A stretch of DNA of 64,000 nucleotides from Deltaproteobacteria bacterium (lineage in GTDB: Bacteria > Myxococcota > Myxococcia > Myxococcales > SZAS-1), in assembly GCA_018266075.1 (NCBI GenBank), contig JAFEBB010000004.1, positions 1 through 64,000 of the forward strand, read 5' to 3'. The first letter of the stretch is position 1. Every line of letters begins with the position of its first letter. The position numbers and the translations under genes were made by a program. Below are positions 38,725 to 51,021 of this stretch, piece by piece. The notes beneath the pieces were generated by a model that saw only the letters and a list, made by a program, of their open reading frames with translations, did no database searches and was not told the DNA's origin.

Positions 38725-40140
38725 TCAGCGCGCGGCGAGCAGCTTCTTCAGCTCCGGCACCAGCTCCGCCCGGGGGACGGAAGTCTGTTGTTGGGTCTGG
38801 AGCTGCTTGAGGGCCACGGTGCCCGCGGTCTTCTCCTGACCGCCCACGAACGCGGCCACGCGCGCGCCGCGGGTGGTGGCGTACTGGAACTGCTTCCCGA
38901 GCTTGTCGACGTTCGGGTACAGCTCGGCGGCGATACCGGCCGCGCGGACGGCGTGCAGCGTCTGCAGGGTCTCGGCGGTGGTGGCGTCCTCGATGCGGAA
39001 GACCATCACCTCCGCGGGCGCGTCGAGCGCGGGGAACATGTTGCGCTCCTCCATCACCACCAGGATGCGCTCCAGGCCCAGCGAGAAACCCACCGCAGGC
39101 AGGTCGCGATTGAGGAACATGCCGACGAGCTTGTCGTAGCGGCCGCCGCCGCCGAGCGAGCCGGCGAGGTCCTTCACCGCCACCTCGAAGATCGGGCCGG
39201 TGTAGTAGCTCAGCCCGCGCGCCAGGCTCGGATCCACGGCCAGGCGACGACCGGCCGGCGTGTGCGCCGCGTGCCCGACGAGCTCTTGCAGCTGCTTCAC
39301 CCCGCGTGAACCCGCCTCGCTCTTCTCCAGCGCGCGCGAGAGCTCCTCGAGCAGCGAGCCGCCGGTGTGCTTCTCCGCGAGCTGCGCGCGCGCGATGAGG
39401 GCGCTGGCGGCGTCGGCCGCGATGCCGCGCTCGGCCATCTCCTTGGCCACGCCGTCGACGCCAATCTTGTCGAGCTTGTCGAGCGCGGTGATGGCATCGA
39501 CCTCGTGCGTGAGCGCGATGCCCGAGGCCTCGATCATCCCGCGCAGCACGCCGCGGTGGTTGAGCCGGATCTTGTAGTCGTCGAAGCCCAGGCCATCCAT
39601 CACCTCGGCGATGGCGCTGCACACCTCGACCTCGCAGAGCAGGCTCTCGCTGCCCACGATGTCCACGTCGCACTGGTAGAACTCGCGGAAGCGGCCCTTG
39701 GCCGGCCGGTCCGCGCGCCACACCGGCTGGATCTGGTAGCGCTTGAAGAACTTGGGCAGCTCGGCCTGGTACTCGGCCACCACCCGCGCGAGCGGCACGG
39801 TGAGGTCGTAGCGCAGCGCCATCTCCGCCAGCTCGCGCTCGGCAAACTTGTGCAGCGCGCGCGGCTCGGCGGCCGTCTTGGACTCGCCGACGATCTTGTC
39901 CACCGCGCGCCCCAGCTCGGCGCCGCGCTCGAGGATCCGGAAGATGAGCTGGTCGCCCTCCTCGCCGTACTTGCCGAGCAGCGTCTCCAGCCGCTCCATG
40001 GCCGGCGTCTCCAGTGGCTCGAAGCCGTAGCGGCCGTACACCGCCCGCACCGTCTTGAGCACGTGCTCGCGGCGCCGAACGTCGCGCGGCAAGAAATCGC
40101 GGCTTCCCTTGGGCGGTAGGGTGTTCTGCTTCTGGGCCAT
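38725..40140 (-). CDS. hisS: Histidine-tRNA ligase
   Basis: A 471-residue class II histidyl-tRNA synthetase, charging tRNA-His. Motif 1 region [17 protein letters not shown] starts it; motif 2 is in [23 protein letters not shown]; the His-binding signature [15 protein letters not shown] and motif 3 FSLGLERIL follow. The C-terminal anticodon-binding domain holds [22 protein letters not shown] 40140 gives a normal family length. It converges with the lipoprotein gene and is divergent from the cyclase gene, 81 bases away. Confidence 0.95.
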   Translation of the reverse strand: MAQKQNTLPPKGSRDFLPRDVRRREHVLKTVRAVYGRYGFEPLETPAMERLETLLGKYGEEGDQLIFRILERGAELGRAVDKIVGESKTAAEPRALHKFAERELAEMALRYDLTVPLARVVAEYQAELPKFFKRYQIQPVWRADRPAKGRFREFYQCDVDIVGSESLLCEVEVCSAIAEVMDGLGFDDYKIRLNHRGVLRGMIEASGIALTHEVDAITALDKLDKIGVDGVAKEMAERGIAADAASALIARAQLAEKHTGGSLLEELSRALEKSEAGSRGVKQLQELVGHAAHTPAGRRLAVDPSLARGLSYYTGPIFEVAVKDLAGSLGGGGRYDKLVGMFLNRDLPAVGFSLGLERILVVMEERNMFPALDAPAEVMVFRIEDATTAETLQTLHAVRAAGIAAELYPNVDKLGKQFQYATTRGARVAAFVGGQEKTAGTVALKQLQTQQQTSVPRAELVPELKKLLAAR

Positions 40141-40221
40141 GGACGCTCTCGGCTGGGTGACGCGCGCAACTTAGGGCGGCTGACTCCCGCTGTCGATTGC
40201 TCGCGCGGGCAAGCTGCGCAA

Positions 40222-41511
40222 ATGTGGAAGCCCATGGCCGTCCGCGACCGGCTCTTCCCCGTCATCGAAGGTGCACTCTGGACCGACCGCGTCCGGAGCG
40301 CGCGCGTGCTCACCCTCGTCCGCTTCGGCGGCGTGAGCGCCGCGCTCGGTGCCACCTTCCTCGACCCGGACTTTCGGCCCAGCGTCCCGTACTTCGTGGC
40401 CTACTGGGCCTGCACCGCGCTCCTGGCGGCGCTGTCGTGGGGCATGCGGCCCGTGGCGCGCTGGAGCGGCATCGGCATCGCCCTGCTCGACGTGCCCATG
40501 GTGTGGAAGCTCCAGTCCGTGAGCGTGGCGAGCTTTCTGGCCCACGGCGACGCAAGCTCCGCGAGCGGCGTCACCGGCTTCAACGCGGCCGTGTTCTGCA
40601 TGTTCACCGTGCTGGCCGCGCTCTCGCTCGACGGCTGGCAGCCGATCCTCGTCGCCGCCATGGCCGCGGTGCTGGAGCTCTCGCTGCAGCACGAGGCGGG
40701 CGTCGGGGTCGTGGGCCAGCTGTCGGGCGTGATCTGCGTGGCCATGACCGCCGCCGCCGCCGCGTGGATCGCGTCGCACGTGCAGACGCTCCTGCAGCGC
40801 GTGGCCGCCGAGGAGCTCAAGCGCGAGAAGCTGGGCCGCTACTTCTCACCGAGCGTGGCCGCGCGCGTCGCCGAGAGCGCCGCGGGCGAGAGCCGCATCG
40901 AGTCGCGCGAGGTGACGGTGCTCTTCTCCGACATCCGCGACTTCACCGCCATGAGCGAGAAGCTCACGCCGGAGCAGGTGGTGGCGATGTTGAACGAGTA
41001 CCACGCGAAGATGGTGGAGGTGGTCTTCCGCCACGGCGGGACGCTCGACAAGTTCATCGGCGACGGGATCATGGCCTACTTCGGCGCGCCGCTCGCGGAC
41101 GCGCAGCACGCCCAGCACGCGGTCTCGTGCGCGCTGGACATGCTCTCCGAGCTCGCCGCGCTCAACCAGGCGCGCCTCGCCCGCGGCGATCAGCTCTTGC
41201 GCATTGGCATCGGGCTGCACTCCGGCCGCGTCGTCGTCGGCGACATCGGCTCGCCGGATCACCGCCTGGAGTACACCGCCATTGGCGACGCGGTGAACCT
41301 CGCGTCGCGAATCGAAGGGCTCACCAAGACCCACGCGGTGATGGTGCTCGCCAGCGACGCCACGCACGCCGCCGCGCTCACCGGACCCTGGACCTGGCGC
41401 GCCGCGCCCGCGGTGCAGGTGAAGGGCAAGAGCGAGCCGGTGGCGACCTGGATTCCCGAAGCGACGCAGCCCGTGACCGAGCCGGCGAAGCCCCAGGCCG
41501 TGAGCTCGTAA
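40222..41511 (+). CDS. Membrane class III adenylate/guanylate cyclase
   Basis: A 429-residue cyclase. The first 185 residues contain about six hydrophobic segments (for example [33 protein letters not shown]), forming a membrane sensor. The cyclase domain (about residues 225-410) has the metal-binding Asp residues in VLFSDIRDF and [11 protein letters not shown], and [29 protein letters not shown]. It would make cAMP or cGMP; the substrate-specifying residues were not analysed further. ATG 40222 follows hisS divergently. It converges head-to-tail with the ABC permease gene, with no spacer. Confidence 0.88.
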   Translation: MWKPMAVRDRLFPVIEGALWTDRVRSARVLTLVRFGGVSAALGATFLDPDFRPSVPYFVAYWACTALLAALSWGMRPVARWSGIGIALLDVPMVWKLQSVSVASFLAHGDASSASGVTGFNAAVFCMFTVLAALSLDGWQPILVAAMAAVLELSLQHEAGVGVVGQLSGVICVAMTAAAAAWIASHVQTLLQRVAAEELKREKLGRYFSPSVAARVAESAAGESRIESREVTVLFSDIRDFTAMSEKLTPEQVVAMLNEYHAKMVEVVFRHGGTLDKFIGDGIMAYFGAPLADAQHAQHAVSCALDMLSELAALNQARLARGDQLLRIGIGLHSGRVVVGDIGSPDHRLEYTAIGDAVNLASRIEGLTKTHAVMVLASDATHAAALTGPWTWRAAPAVQVKGKSEPVATWIPEATQPVTEPAKPQAVSS

Positions 41512-43203
41512 CTACTCGCGGGTGATCGCGCGAAGCACGTCTTCTCGGCGCGTCTCGAGCAGCCGAAGCGCAGGCGGCAAGGCGATCACGTAGAGCGCCA
41601 CGCCGACGAGCACCACGGCCCAGAGTGCCAGCGCGTGCATGCCGTCGAGCGGCGAGGCGCCCACGGTGCGCAGCGCCAGCTTCAGCGGCAAGAGCGCCAG
41701 ACCTGCGCCCAGGATTCCGCCAGCCGTCGTCAGCGGCGGCACGCGATCGCGGCGCTGCAGGCCGGCGTGGAACTTCCGCGGCGCGATCACGCTCAGCACG
41801 TTGCCGATGGCGAGGATGAGCAGCACCTGGAACACCAGCGTCGCCAACGCGGCCGCGGCGTCCGGCCCCGCGGGCATGCGCACGTAGAGCGCGTAGAACG
41901 TGAACAGCGACAAGCCCAGCGCCAGCGACGCACAGCCGTGGACCACGTTCTTCGCCATCAGCACCGAGCGCAGCTGGATGGGCGCGGCGAAGAGCAGGAA
42001 CAAGCCCTGGCCGTCGTAGGCGAAGGCGTTCTGCGCGAAGTTCGCCGCCAGGATCACGCCGCCGTACGTCGTGAGCAGCACCGCGATCCACAGATCGGTG
42101 TGCACGCCCGCGACCACGCGGATCACCTCGCGCGCCTGCACCAGCTTGAGCAGGATGGTGAGAAAGAACGGCAGCGACGCCAAGAGCCGCACCTTGGGGT
42201 TGTGCAAGAGATCGCGAAACTCGCGCTCCAGCAGCACCCCGAAGAGGCTCGGCCCCTGGAACGCGCGGCCGGCTTTTGCAGTTTTCACCTCGAGCTGACC
42301 CGCGCGCGCGGTGTTCGCATAGAAGCGCAGCAAGAGCACGAAGGCGATGCCGAAGCCGAGCACGGCGTACGTCGTCGGGTAGAGCACCAGCACGGGCGCG
42401 ATCCAGCCGGCCCCGGTGTAGCCCGACAGGAACGACAGCCCCCACGCGCCCGACGGCACCGCGCTGAACACCAAGAGCGCCGCCTCGATGATGGCGATGT
42501 CGATCTTGCCCACGTCGATGCTGCCGCCCGTGGCCGCCGCTTCGGTGAGCCAGCTCGTGTCCAGCGGCGGAACGAGCGCGCACAAGAAGAGCGTGATCAA
42601 GAAGCCGCCGCCGAGGATCTCGGCGGAGCGGCGGTGGCGGAGCACGTTGAGCGTGGCGGTGAGGCCCACGCGGCCCCAGGCGACATTGAAGAGCGCGAAG
42701 CCAATCGTCCCCGCGACCAGGCTGACGACGTGAAAGCTGCGGTCGTGCCCGTGCGCGAAGCCCAGCGCCGCCGCGCCGAGCACCGGATAGAAGACGAGCG
42801 CGCGCGGCTCCACCAGCGCCGCCAGCGACGACGCGAGAAAGAGCCGCACCGGCCGAATGGGCATCGTCGTAAAGCGCGAGAGCTCGGCCGAGTCGTCCAC
42901 GCCCGCGGTGACGATGGGCCACATGATCCACATCACCGCCACCAGGAAGCCCAGCAGCTGAAACAGGAAGAGCTCCAGCATCGGCGCGTGCGCCACGGCC
43001 GGGTGCCGGAACACGCGGTACACGCCGAGCGCCACGCCCACGCCCGAGCCCAGCAGCGCCACCAGCCCGGCGATCGATCCGAGCAAGCCGTTCATGCGGC
43101 TGCGGTTGCCGGCGATGAGCAGGCGCATGTTCCACAAGAGCGCCAGGTGCTGCGCCAGTGACGGCAGCGGTCGTTGCGACGCTTCCGCGTGCGGCTCGCT
43201 CAC
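41512..43203 (-). CDS. ABC transporter permease
   Basis: A 563-residue membrane protein with a dozen or more hydrophobic helices. The start is GTG 43203, overlapping the ATPase stop as GTGA (43200-43203), which fixes the frame; the open frame runs further upstream but that part shadows the ATPase gene. The sequence resembles the large permeases of the ABC-2 type seen with single ATPases (for example PILLR-type motif in HALALWAVVLVGVALYVIALPPALRLLE). Together with the ATPase it should form an exporter; the cargo is unknown. Confidence 0.82.
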   Translation of the reverse strand: MSEPHAEASQRPLPSLAQHLALLWNMRLLIAGNRSRMNGLLGSIAGLVALLGSGVGVALGVYRVFRHPAVAHAPMLELFLFQLLGFLVAVMWIMWPIVTAGVDDSAELSRFTTMPIRPVRLFLASSLAALVEPRALVFYPVLGAAALGFAHGHDRSFHVVSLVAGTIGFALFNVAWGRVGLTATLNVLRHRRSAEILGGGFLITLFLCALVPPLDTSWLTEAAATGGSIDVGKIDIAIIEAALLVFSAVPSGAWGLSFLSGYTGAGWIAPVLVLYPTTYAVLGFGIAFVLLLRFYANTARAGQLEVKTAKAGRAFQGPSLFGVLLEREFRDLLHNPKVRLLASLPFFLTILLKLVQAREVIRVVAGVHTDLWIAVLLTTYGGVILAANFAQNAFAYDGQGLFLLFAAPIQLRSVLMAKNVVHGCASLALGLSLFTFYALYVRMPAGPDAAAALATLVFQVLLILAIGNVLSVIAPRKFHAGLQRRDRVPPLTTAGGILGAGLALLPLKLALRTVGASPLDGMHALALWAVVLVGVALYVIALPPALRLLETRREDVLRAITRE

Positions 43204-43988
43204 GTGCCCGTCCCGCTCACCCAGGAGAGCTTGGCGCCCTTCGCCAGCGGCGAGCCGACGACCACGTTGAACACGTCCTCCAGGCTCTGTGCCTTGTGCC
43301 GCTCGAGCAGCTCCGGCACCGTCCCCGCCTCGACGATCTTTCCTGCGCGGATGAAGCCCGCGTGCGTGGCCAGCTTGTCGGCGATCTCCAGCACGTGGGT
43401 GGTGAGAAACAGCGTCACGCCGCTTCGCTTGAGCTCCTTGAGCAGCTCGCGCACCACCGCCGACGCGACGACATCGATGCCTTCGAACGGCTCGTCGAGG
43501 AAGAGCACGCCCGGCCCGTGGATCACCGCGGCGGCAATCGCGATGCGCCGCCGCATGCCCTTCGAGTAGTCGGCCACCAGCGAGTCGGCCTTGAAGGCGA
43601 GCTCGGTAAGCTGCAAGAGCTCCTCGGTGCGCTTCTCGGCTTCGTCGGCGGTGAGCCCGTACATCCGGCCGCAGAAGACGAGGTACTGCCGGCCCGTGAG
43701 CCGCTCGAAGAGCGCCAGGTCCTCGGGCACCACGCCGATGAGCCGCTTCACCTCGAGCGGATTGGCCTGCAGATCGCGGCCGAGCAGATGAATCCGTCCC
43801 GCGTCCGCGCGGTAGATGCCGGTGAGCAGCGCGATGGTGGTGCTCTTGCCCGCGCCGTTGGGGCCGAGGAACGCGTAGAACGCGCCCTTGGGGACCTGCA
43901 GCGAGAGCCCGTCCACGGCCGTGAACGTGCCGAAGCGCTTCACCAGCCCTTCGCCGTCGATCGCCAGGTCGTTCCGCGGTTCGGACAT
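43200..43988 (-). CDS. ABC transporter ATP-binding protein
   Basis: A 262-residue ATPase of the ABC-2 type. Walker A is GPNGAGKST, the Q-loop region is VPEDLALFERL, the signature is in YSKGMRRR and Walker B is VLFLDEPFEG, followed by the H-loop THVLE. It is fused to nothing and is coupled by a 4-base overlap to the permease. A 43-base gap separates its start from the next gene upstream, a lipoprotein on the same strand that ends at 44032. Direction of transport is likely outward by analogy with the DrrA family. Confidence 0.9.
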   Translation of the reverse strand: MSEPRNDLAIDGEGLVKRFGTFTAVDGLSLQVPKGAFYAFLGPNGAGKSTTIALLTGIYRADAGRIHLLGRDLQANPLEVKRLIGVVPEDLALFERLTGRQYLVFCGRMYGLTADEAEKRTEELLQLTELAFKADSLVADYSKGMRRRIAIAAAVIHGPGVLFLDEPFEGIDVVASAVVRELLKELKRSGVTLFLTTHVLEIADKLATHAGFIRAGKIVEAGTVPELLERHKAQSLEDVFNVVVGSPLAKGAKLSWVSGTGT

Positions 43989-44031
43989 GTGCCCGCATGA
44001 TGCGCGGCAACGCCCGCCTGTTCAATGCGCG

Positions 44032-44754
44032 TCAGGAGCCGCAGGCCTGGCCGCCGCCGTCGGGCAAGAGGTCGCAGTGCAAGCCGCTCCCGCACACGAA
44101 GACGATCTCCCCCGCATCGGGCAGGTCGCAGGGCGCGCCCGCGGTCAGGTTCACGCACTGCGCGTTCGAGCACGAGCCGCCGAAGGCGCTGCAGTCGTAG
44201 TCAACGGGCTGGTTCACCTGGCACGCGGCCACGAGGAGGTTGCCCGAGCACACTGCCGGCGCGCGGCCGCCGTCGGGGAAGTTCGAGCACGGCGTGAGGC
44301 CGGTCTCGCACTTCGCGCCCGAGGCCCCGAGCACGCAGCCCGCGCCCGTCCCCTGGCAGAAGGAGAAGAGCGGGTTTCCCTGCTGGTCCACGAAGCCGCA
44401 GTCGGTGCCGGTGGCGGCCATGCAGTCCACGCCGTAGTCGGTCGAGACCTCGCCGCAGGCAAAGTTCGGGTCGTCGGCCACCAGCGTAGAGCAGTCGAGA
44501 TTCACGATGCCGGTGCCGCCGTCGTCGAGGTCGTTCGAGTAGCAGTAGACCGCGATGCTGCCCGCATCGCTGTCCTGACAGCTGCCCTGCTCGCTCACCG
44601 TGCCGCAGCCCGGGTCGATCGTCCCGCTGCTGCCGGTGGTGCCGGCCGTGGTGGCGCCGCTGCTGCCCGAGGTGCTGGTGCTGGTGGAGCTTTTCGAGCC
44701 GGAGCACGCGGCGCAGAGCAACGCCAGCACAGAGATGCCGATCAGCGTCTTCAT
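44032..44754 (-). CDS. Cys-rich lipoprotein with Ser/Thr/Gly linker
   Basis: A 240-residue protein starting at ATG 44754 with lipobox LLCAAC (Cys17). A short Ser/Thr/Gly linker (residues 18-48) is followed by a domain with many cysteines (16 or so), including DCSTLVADDPNFACGE and CSAFGGSCSNAQCVN, spaced like disulfide-bonded surface proteins. The upstream part of the open frame is a shadow of hemL. Function unknown; a member of the surface lipoprotein families in this window. Confidence 0.72.
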   Translation of the reverse strand: MKTLIGISVLALLCAACSGSKSSTSTSTSGSSGATTAGTTGSSGTIDPGCGTVSEQGSCQDSDAGSIAVYCYSNDLDDGGTGIVNLDCSTLVADDPNFACGEVSTDYGVDCMAATGTDCGFVDQQGNPLFSFCQGTGAGCVLGASGAKCETGLTPCSNFPDGGRAPAVCSGNLLVAACQVNQPVDYDCSAFGGSCSNAQCVNLTAGAPCDLPDAGEIVFVCGSGLHCDLLPDGGGQACGS

Positions 44755-44852
44755 CGCGAGCCTCGAAGAGGGACCCGGATTTGTAGCACGCGAATGTTGC
44801 GCCGAGCTGTCTGGCCTTTCGGCTGCACGCGACTGCTGAACGTTCCTGCTGT

Positions 44853-46136
44853 TCAGCCGACGCGCAGCGCCTCGCGCGCGGCTTCCAGGGTCAGCCGCAC
44901 CTCGTCCGGGCCGTGGGCCAGCGAGACAAACGCCGACTCGAACTGCGACGGCGGCAAATAGATGCCGCGCTCGAGCATGGCGTGGAAGAAGCGGCCGAAG
45001 CGCGCGGTGTCTGCCTTCTTGGCGCTGGGGTAGTCGAAGACCTCGTCGGCGGTGAAGAAGAGCGTCCACATGCTGCCCACGCGGTTCACGCGCGCGGCCA
45101 CGCCCGCCTCGGTCACGGCCTGGGTGAGCCCGCGCTCGATGGCGGCGCTGGTCTCTTCGAGGCGCTCGTAGACGCCGGGCGCGCCGAGCGCGTCGAGGGC
45201 GGCGGCGCCGGCGGCCACGGCGAGCGGATTCCCGCTCAGCGTGCCCGCCTGGTAGATGGGGCCGTCGGGGGCGATCTTGCGCATGATGTCCGCGCGGCCG
45301 CCGTACGCGCCCACGGGCAGGCCGCCGCCGATCACCTTGCCGAACGTCGAGAGATCCGGACGGATCTTGTACCGCTCCTGCGCCCCGCCGTACGCCAAGC
45401 GGAAGCCGGTCATCACCTCGTCGAAGATGAGCAGGGTGCCGTGCTTCTCGGTGAGCTTGCGCAGCCCCTCGAGGTAGCCCGGCTTCGGCGCGAGCAGGCC
45501 CATGTTGCCCACCACCGGCTCGAGGATGAGCCCGGCGATCTTGTCGCCGAGCTTCTTGAAGATGTCCTCCGCCCGCGCCAGGTCGTTGAAGGGCACGGTG
45601 AGCGTCAGCTTGGCCAATTCCGCGGGGACGCCGGGCGAGTCGGGCAGGCCGAGCGTCTCCACCCCGGAGCCGGCCTTCACCAGGAGTGAATCGCTGGCGC
45701 CGTGGTAGCAGCCCTCGAGCTTGAGGATGAGGTCGCGGCCGGTGAAGCCGCGCGCCAGGCGCAGGGCGGCGGAGGTGGCCTCGGTGCCCGAGTTCACGAA
45801 GCGCATCACCTCCATGCTGGGCACGGCCTTCTTCACCTTCTCGGCGATGACCACCTCGCCCTCGTGCGGCGCGCCGAAGCTGGTGCCGCGCCACGCCGCC
45901 TGGACGACGGCTTCGATGACAGGCTTGTACGCGTGCCCGAGGATGAGCGGGCCCCAGGAGCCCACGTAGTCCACGTAGCGGTTGGCGTCGACGTCGGTGA
46001 GCCAGGCGCCCTGCCCGCTCTTGAAGAACACCGGCGTGCCTCCCACGCCGCGGAAGGCGCGCACCGGCGAGTTCACCCCGCCGGGCAAGAGCTCCTTGGC
46101 CCGCTGGAAGAGGTGCTCGCTGAGGTCGTGCTTCAT
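44853..46136 (-). CDS. hemL: Glutamate-1-semialdehyde 2,1-aminomutase
   Basis: A 427-residue PLP enzyme that makes 5-aminolevulinate, the C5-pathway precursor of haem. The PLP Lys is in FGKVIGGGLPVGAYGG; FDEVMTGFR and NSGTEATSAALRLARG are typical. The start ATG 46136 gives MKHDLSEHLFQRAKELLPGG, matching the family; a longer start at 46172 adds 12 residues not expected. A small hairpin (CTGAAC/GTTCAG) covers the stop codon on the minus strand without a T-rich tract. An AT-rich segment at 46186-46206 upstream may hold its promoter, but no clear -35 box was found. Confidence 0.95.
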   Translation of the reverse strand: MKHDLSEHLFQRAKELLPGGVNSPVRAFRGVGGTPVFFKSGQGAWLTDVDANRYVDYVGSWGPLILGHAYKPVIEAVVQAAWRGTSFGAPHEGEVVIAEKVKKAVPSMEVMRFVNSGTEATSAALRLARGFTGRDLILKLEGCYHGASDSLLVKAGSGVETLGLPDSPGVPAELAKLTLTVPFNDLARAEDIFKKLGDKIAGLILEPVVGNMGLLAPKPGYLEGLRKLTEKHGTLLIFDEVMTGFRLAYGGAQERYKIRPDLSTFGKVIGGGLPVGAYGGRADIMRKIAPDGPIYQAGTLSGNPLAVAAGAAALDALGAPGVYERLEETSAAIERGLTQAVTEAGVAARVNRVGSMWTLFFTADEVFDYPSAKKADTARFGRFFHAMLERGIYLPPSQFESAFVSLAHGPDEVRLTLEAAREALRVG

Positions 46137-46281
46137 GGTCGCGCTCCGGGTTCCGAGCGCGCTTTCTAGCACGCTCCCGCCGCGACACTTATAACAATTT
46201 GGTTAACGCCATCGCAGCACGTGGGTCGTGGGGCGTTCGGCCGACCGCGGGGTTCACCACTCGAACATCGACGAACCCGCC

Positions 46282-46293
46282 ACGAGCCACGGC
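46282..46293. repeat. Intergenic repeat motif copy
   Basis: ACGAGCCACGGC in the gap between hemL and the TPR lipoprotein gene; identical over 12 bases to the copy at 7891-7902. A weaker copy (GACCAGCCACGGC) lies at 47245-47257, in the next intergenic gap. Confidence 0.4.
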
Positions 46294-46298
46294 AGTTC

Positions 46299-47165
46299 TC
46301 AGTCGCCGCTCTCAGCGACCTTCTGGCCGTTCTTGTGGTCGAAGACAGCGTCGTGGTCGTGGATGTCCACCGGCCGGCGCATGGCCACGCGGCGCTTCAC
46401 CCGCTGCAACGCCATCGACACCACCTGCGGCTCGGGGTGATCCGCCATCGCCCGGGCGAACGACGTCTCTGCCTTCTCCCAGTCGCCGGACTCCTCGTAG
46501 AGCCGGCCGATCTCGAAGTTCGCGCGCCCCGCGTCCGCGCCCGGGTGATCCTTGGCGATGGCGGTGTAGCGCTCGATCGCTTCGGCCCGGCGCCCCTCCA
46601 GCGCCAGGGCGCCGGCGAGCAGCATCTGCGCGTCGGTCTTGAAGCCCGTGCCCGGGTAGCGCTGCAGGAGCAGCTTCACCTCGGTCTCGGTCTGGGCGTA
46701 GTCGCGCAGGGCGAAGTAGTCCTGGGCCGCGAGGTACTGGTAGCGGTCGGTGTCGAGGTGGTTGGGGAAGCTCTGCACCAGCGCCGCGAGCTGCTCGAGG
46801 GCGGCGCGGGTGTCGTGGTACTGGTCGTGGAGGATGTCCGCCAGGTGCGCGCGGGCCTCGAAGGTCTCTTCGCGCTCCGGGTAGCGCTCGGCGAGATCGC
46901 GGTAGCAGCGCGCGGCCTCGGCCGGATTCGCCAGGTGCAGGTAGTTCAGGTCGCCCAGCGCCTTGAGAGCCATGGCGCGGGCATCGCGCGCCGACGGCGC
47001 CTCGTCGCGGCCGAGGTCGATGAGCGCGCTCTGGTAGAGCTTGGCCGCGCCCGTGAAGTCCTTGTGCATGGCCAGCTCGTGGGCCTGCTCGAGCTGGCGC
47101 TTGATGCCCGAGCAGGCGCAGAGCGGCACCAGGAGGGCGACCAGGGCGAGCGGGCGAGCGGGCAT
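46299..47165 (-). CDS. TPR-repeat lipoprotein
   Basis: A 288-residue lipoprotein with lipobox-like LCAC (Cys18 preferred). The mature part has several tetratricopeptide-like helical repeats: for example AKLYQSALIDLGRD, AARCYRDLAERYPEREETFEARAHLADI and AQTETEVKLLLQRYPGTGFKTDAQMLLAG. Such TPR lipoproteins (YbgF/BamD-like) act as periplasmic scaffolds in envelope assembly. The C-terminus is His/Asp/Arg-rich. It lies between the Coa1-like gene and hemL on the same strand, with intergenic repeat-motif copies on both sides. Confidence 0.78.
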   Translation of the reverse strand: MPARPLALVALLVPLCACSGIKRQLEQAHELAMHKDFTGAAKLYQSALIDLGRDEAPSARDARAMALKALGDLNYLHLANPAEAARCYRDLAERYPEREETFEARAHLADILHDQYHDTRAALEQLAALVQSFPNHLDTDRYQYLAAQDYFALRDYAQTETEVKLLLQRYPGTGFKTDAQMLLAGALALEGRRAEAIERYTAIAKDHPGADAGRANFEIGRLYEESGDWEKAETSFARAMADHPEPQVVSMALQRVKRRVAMRRPVDIHDHDAVFDHKNGQKVAESGD

Positions 47166-47259
47166 CGCCCTCTGTTATCGCAATGGGCAGTGTCGGAGAT
47201 CAACCGATCGCGGCTGCTACAAGGTTCAACAATTCAAGCCCAGCGACCAGCCACGGCTT

Positions 47260-47781
47260 TCAAGGCTCCGGACCGCGCTGGTTCGGATTCTCGGGCGCAT
47301 TCGCGGGCGGCGTCACCGGCGGCACGGCGGGCTTTGCCTCCGGCAGCGGCACCGGCTCCAGCGGGACCTCGCTGTTGTCGGGCATGACGATGGTGCCCTT
47401 CACCACGCGCCACACGTGGTTCTCGGCGCGCGCGTCGAGGTCGAGCATGGCGCTGCCCTTGGGGCCCTTCACGCGCATCTCGAACGAGGCCTCGCCCTCG
47501 TGCTGCAGCTCCCCGCCCTCGATGTGCAGCTTGAGCGGCTCGCCGAACATGTCTTTGAGCTGGGCCGAGCCGTGCATCTGCAGCAGCGCGGCGCGGCCAG
47601 CGCTGGAGTGGCGCAGCCTGTAGAGCACGATGCCGTAGCTGCCCAGAAGCCCGAGCCCCACGAAGACCGCCATGGCGATGGCGCCGGCAAATGGGAGCCA
47701 GCTGCTGCGGCCACTCGGCGCAGCATTCACTCCCAGGGTCTGGGCATTCGAGATCGCCACCGCGCTACCCCACGTGCTCAT
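47260..47781 (-). CDS. Coa1/cytochrome oxidase assembly-like membrane protein
   Basis: A 173-residue protein with one N-terminal membrane helix (about residues 28-52, LPFAGAIAMAVFVGLGLLGSYG) and a small periplasmic domain with GEPLKLHIEGGELQHEGEASF, VKGPKGSAMLDLDA and VWRVVKGTIVMPDN. This phrase order matches the Coa1 (cytochrome oxidase complex assembly protein 1) family. The Pro-rich tail (EPVPLPEAKPAVPPVTPP) is disordered. No cytochrome oxidase genes are adjacent, so the link to respiration is by family only and I hold it at moderate confidence. Confidence 0.65.
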   Translation of the reverse strand: MSTWGSAVAISNAQTLGVNAAPSGRSSWLPFAGAIAMAVFVGLGLLGSYGIVLYRLRHSSAGRAALLQMHGSAQLKDMFGEPLKLHIEGGELQHEGEASFEMRVKGPKGSAMLDLDARAENHVWRVVKGTIVMPDNSEVPLEPVPLPEAKPAVPPVTPPANAPENPNQRGPEP

Positions 47782-48049
47782 CTTCTTCTCGCCTCCCAGG
47801 GGAAATCAACGCGTTCACCGGGCGAATATTCACGCGGCCCCCGGCAGTCGTGACGCACGGCGCCGAAGGATCCGTCCCCGACGGATGGAACACACGCCCG
47901 CCGGAAAGTTCGTGGCGAATCGGCGCGCCAGCGTTCGAGGCGCGCGGATTTTTCGGCGGAGCAGAGACGCGCAGCAGGCGCCGCCCGATCCCTCGCATGT
48001 GCAAGGTATCGGACGGTCGCGCGCGTCACCTGTCGTCGTCGACCTAAGC

Positions 48050-50728
<2,679 letters not shown>

Positions 50729-50943
50729 GCTATTTCCTGACTGCTTGGCGGGCGGGCGTTCGAGCGTCGAAGGCGCGCCGAAGAGGGCCGCAGAATCTAA
50801 CCGATTTGGCGTGCGAAAACCCGCCGAAACGACATTCGGCCACACGAAACCAAGCGCCCGAATCGATAGGAAAATATTCCTGGATCCAGGCCTCTAGCGA
50901 CCGTCCGATCGCGGGCGTTCCCAGAACCGGCCCAAACGGCCGT

Positions 50944-50984
50944 GAAAACAGGCGCGCCGAGCCTGTCGGGGCCCGGCGCGCCGG
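50944..50984 (-). terminator. Terminator of the Ser/Thr-rich surface protein gene
   Basis: On the minus strand the two GGCGCGCC blocks (50975-50982 and 50951-50958) pair across a 16-base loop and are followed by TGTTTTC. It lies about 38 bases after the stop at 51022. Confidence 0.65.
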
Positions 50985-51021
50985 AGATACTTTCTAGGTA
51001 ATTACCAGCGCGTTTCGGCAG

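Noticed and set aside
46186-46216. AT-rich segment as a hemL promoter
   Set aside because: A TATAAG-like -10 box is present on the minus strand, but I find no acceptable -35 box at 16-18 bases, so I do not list it as a promoter.
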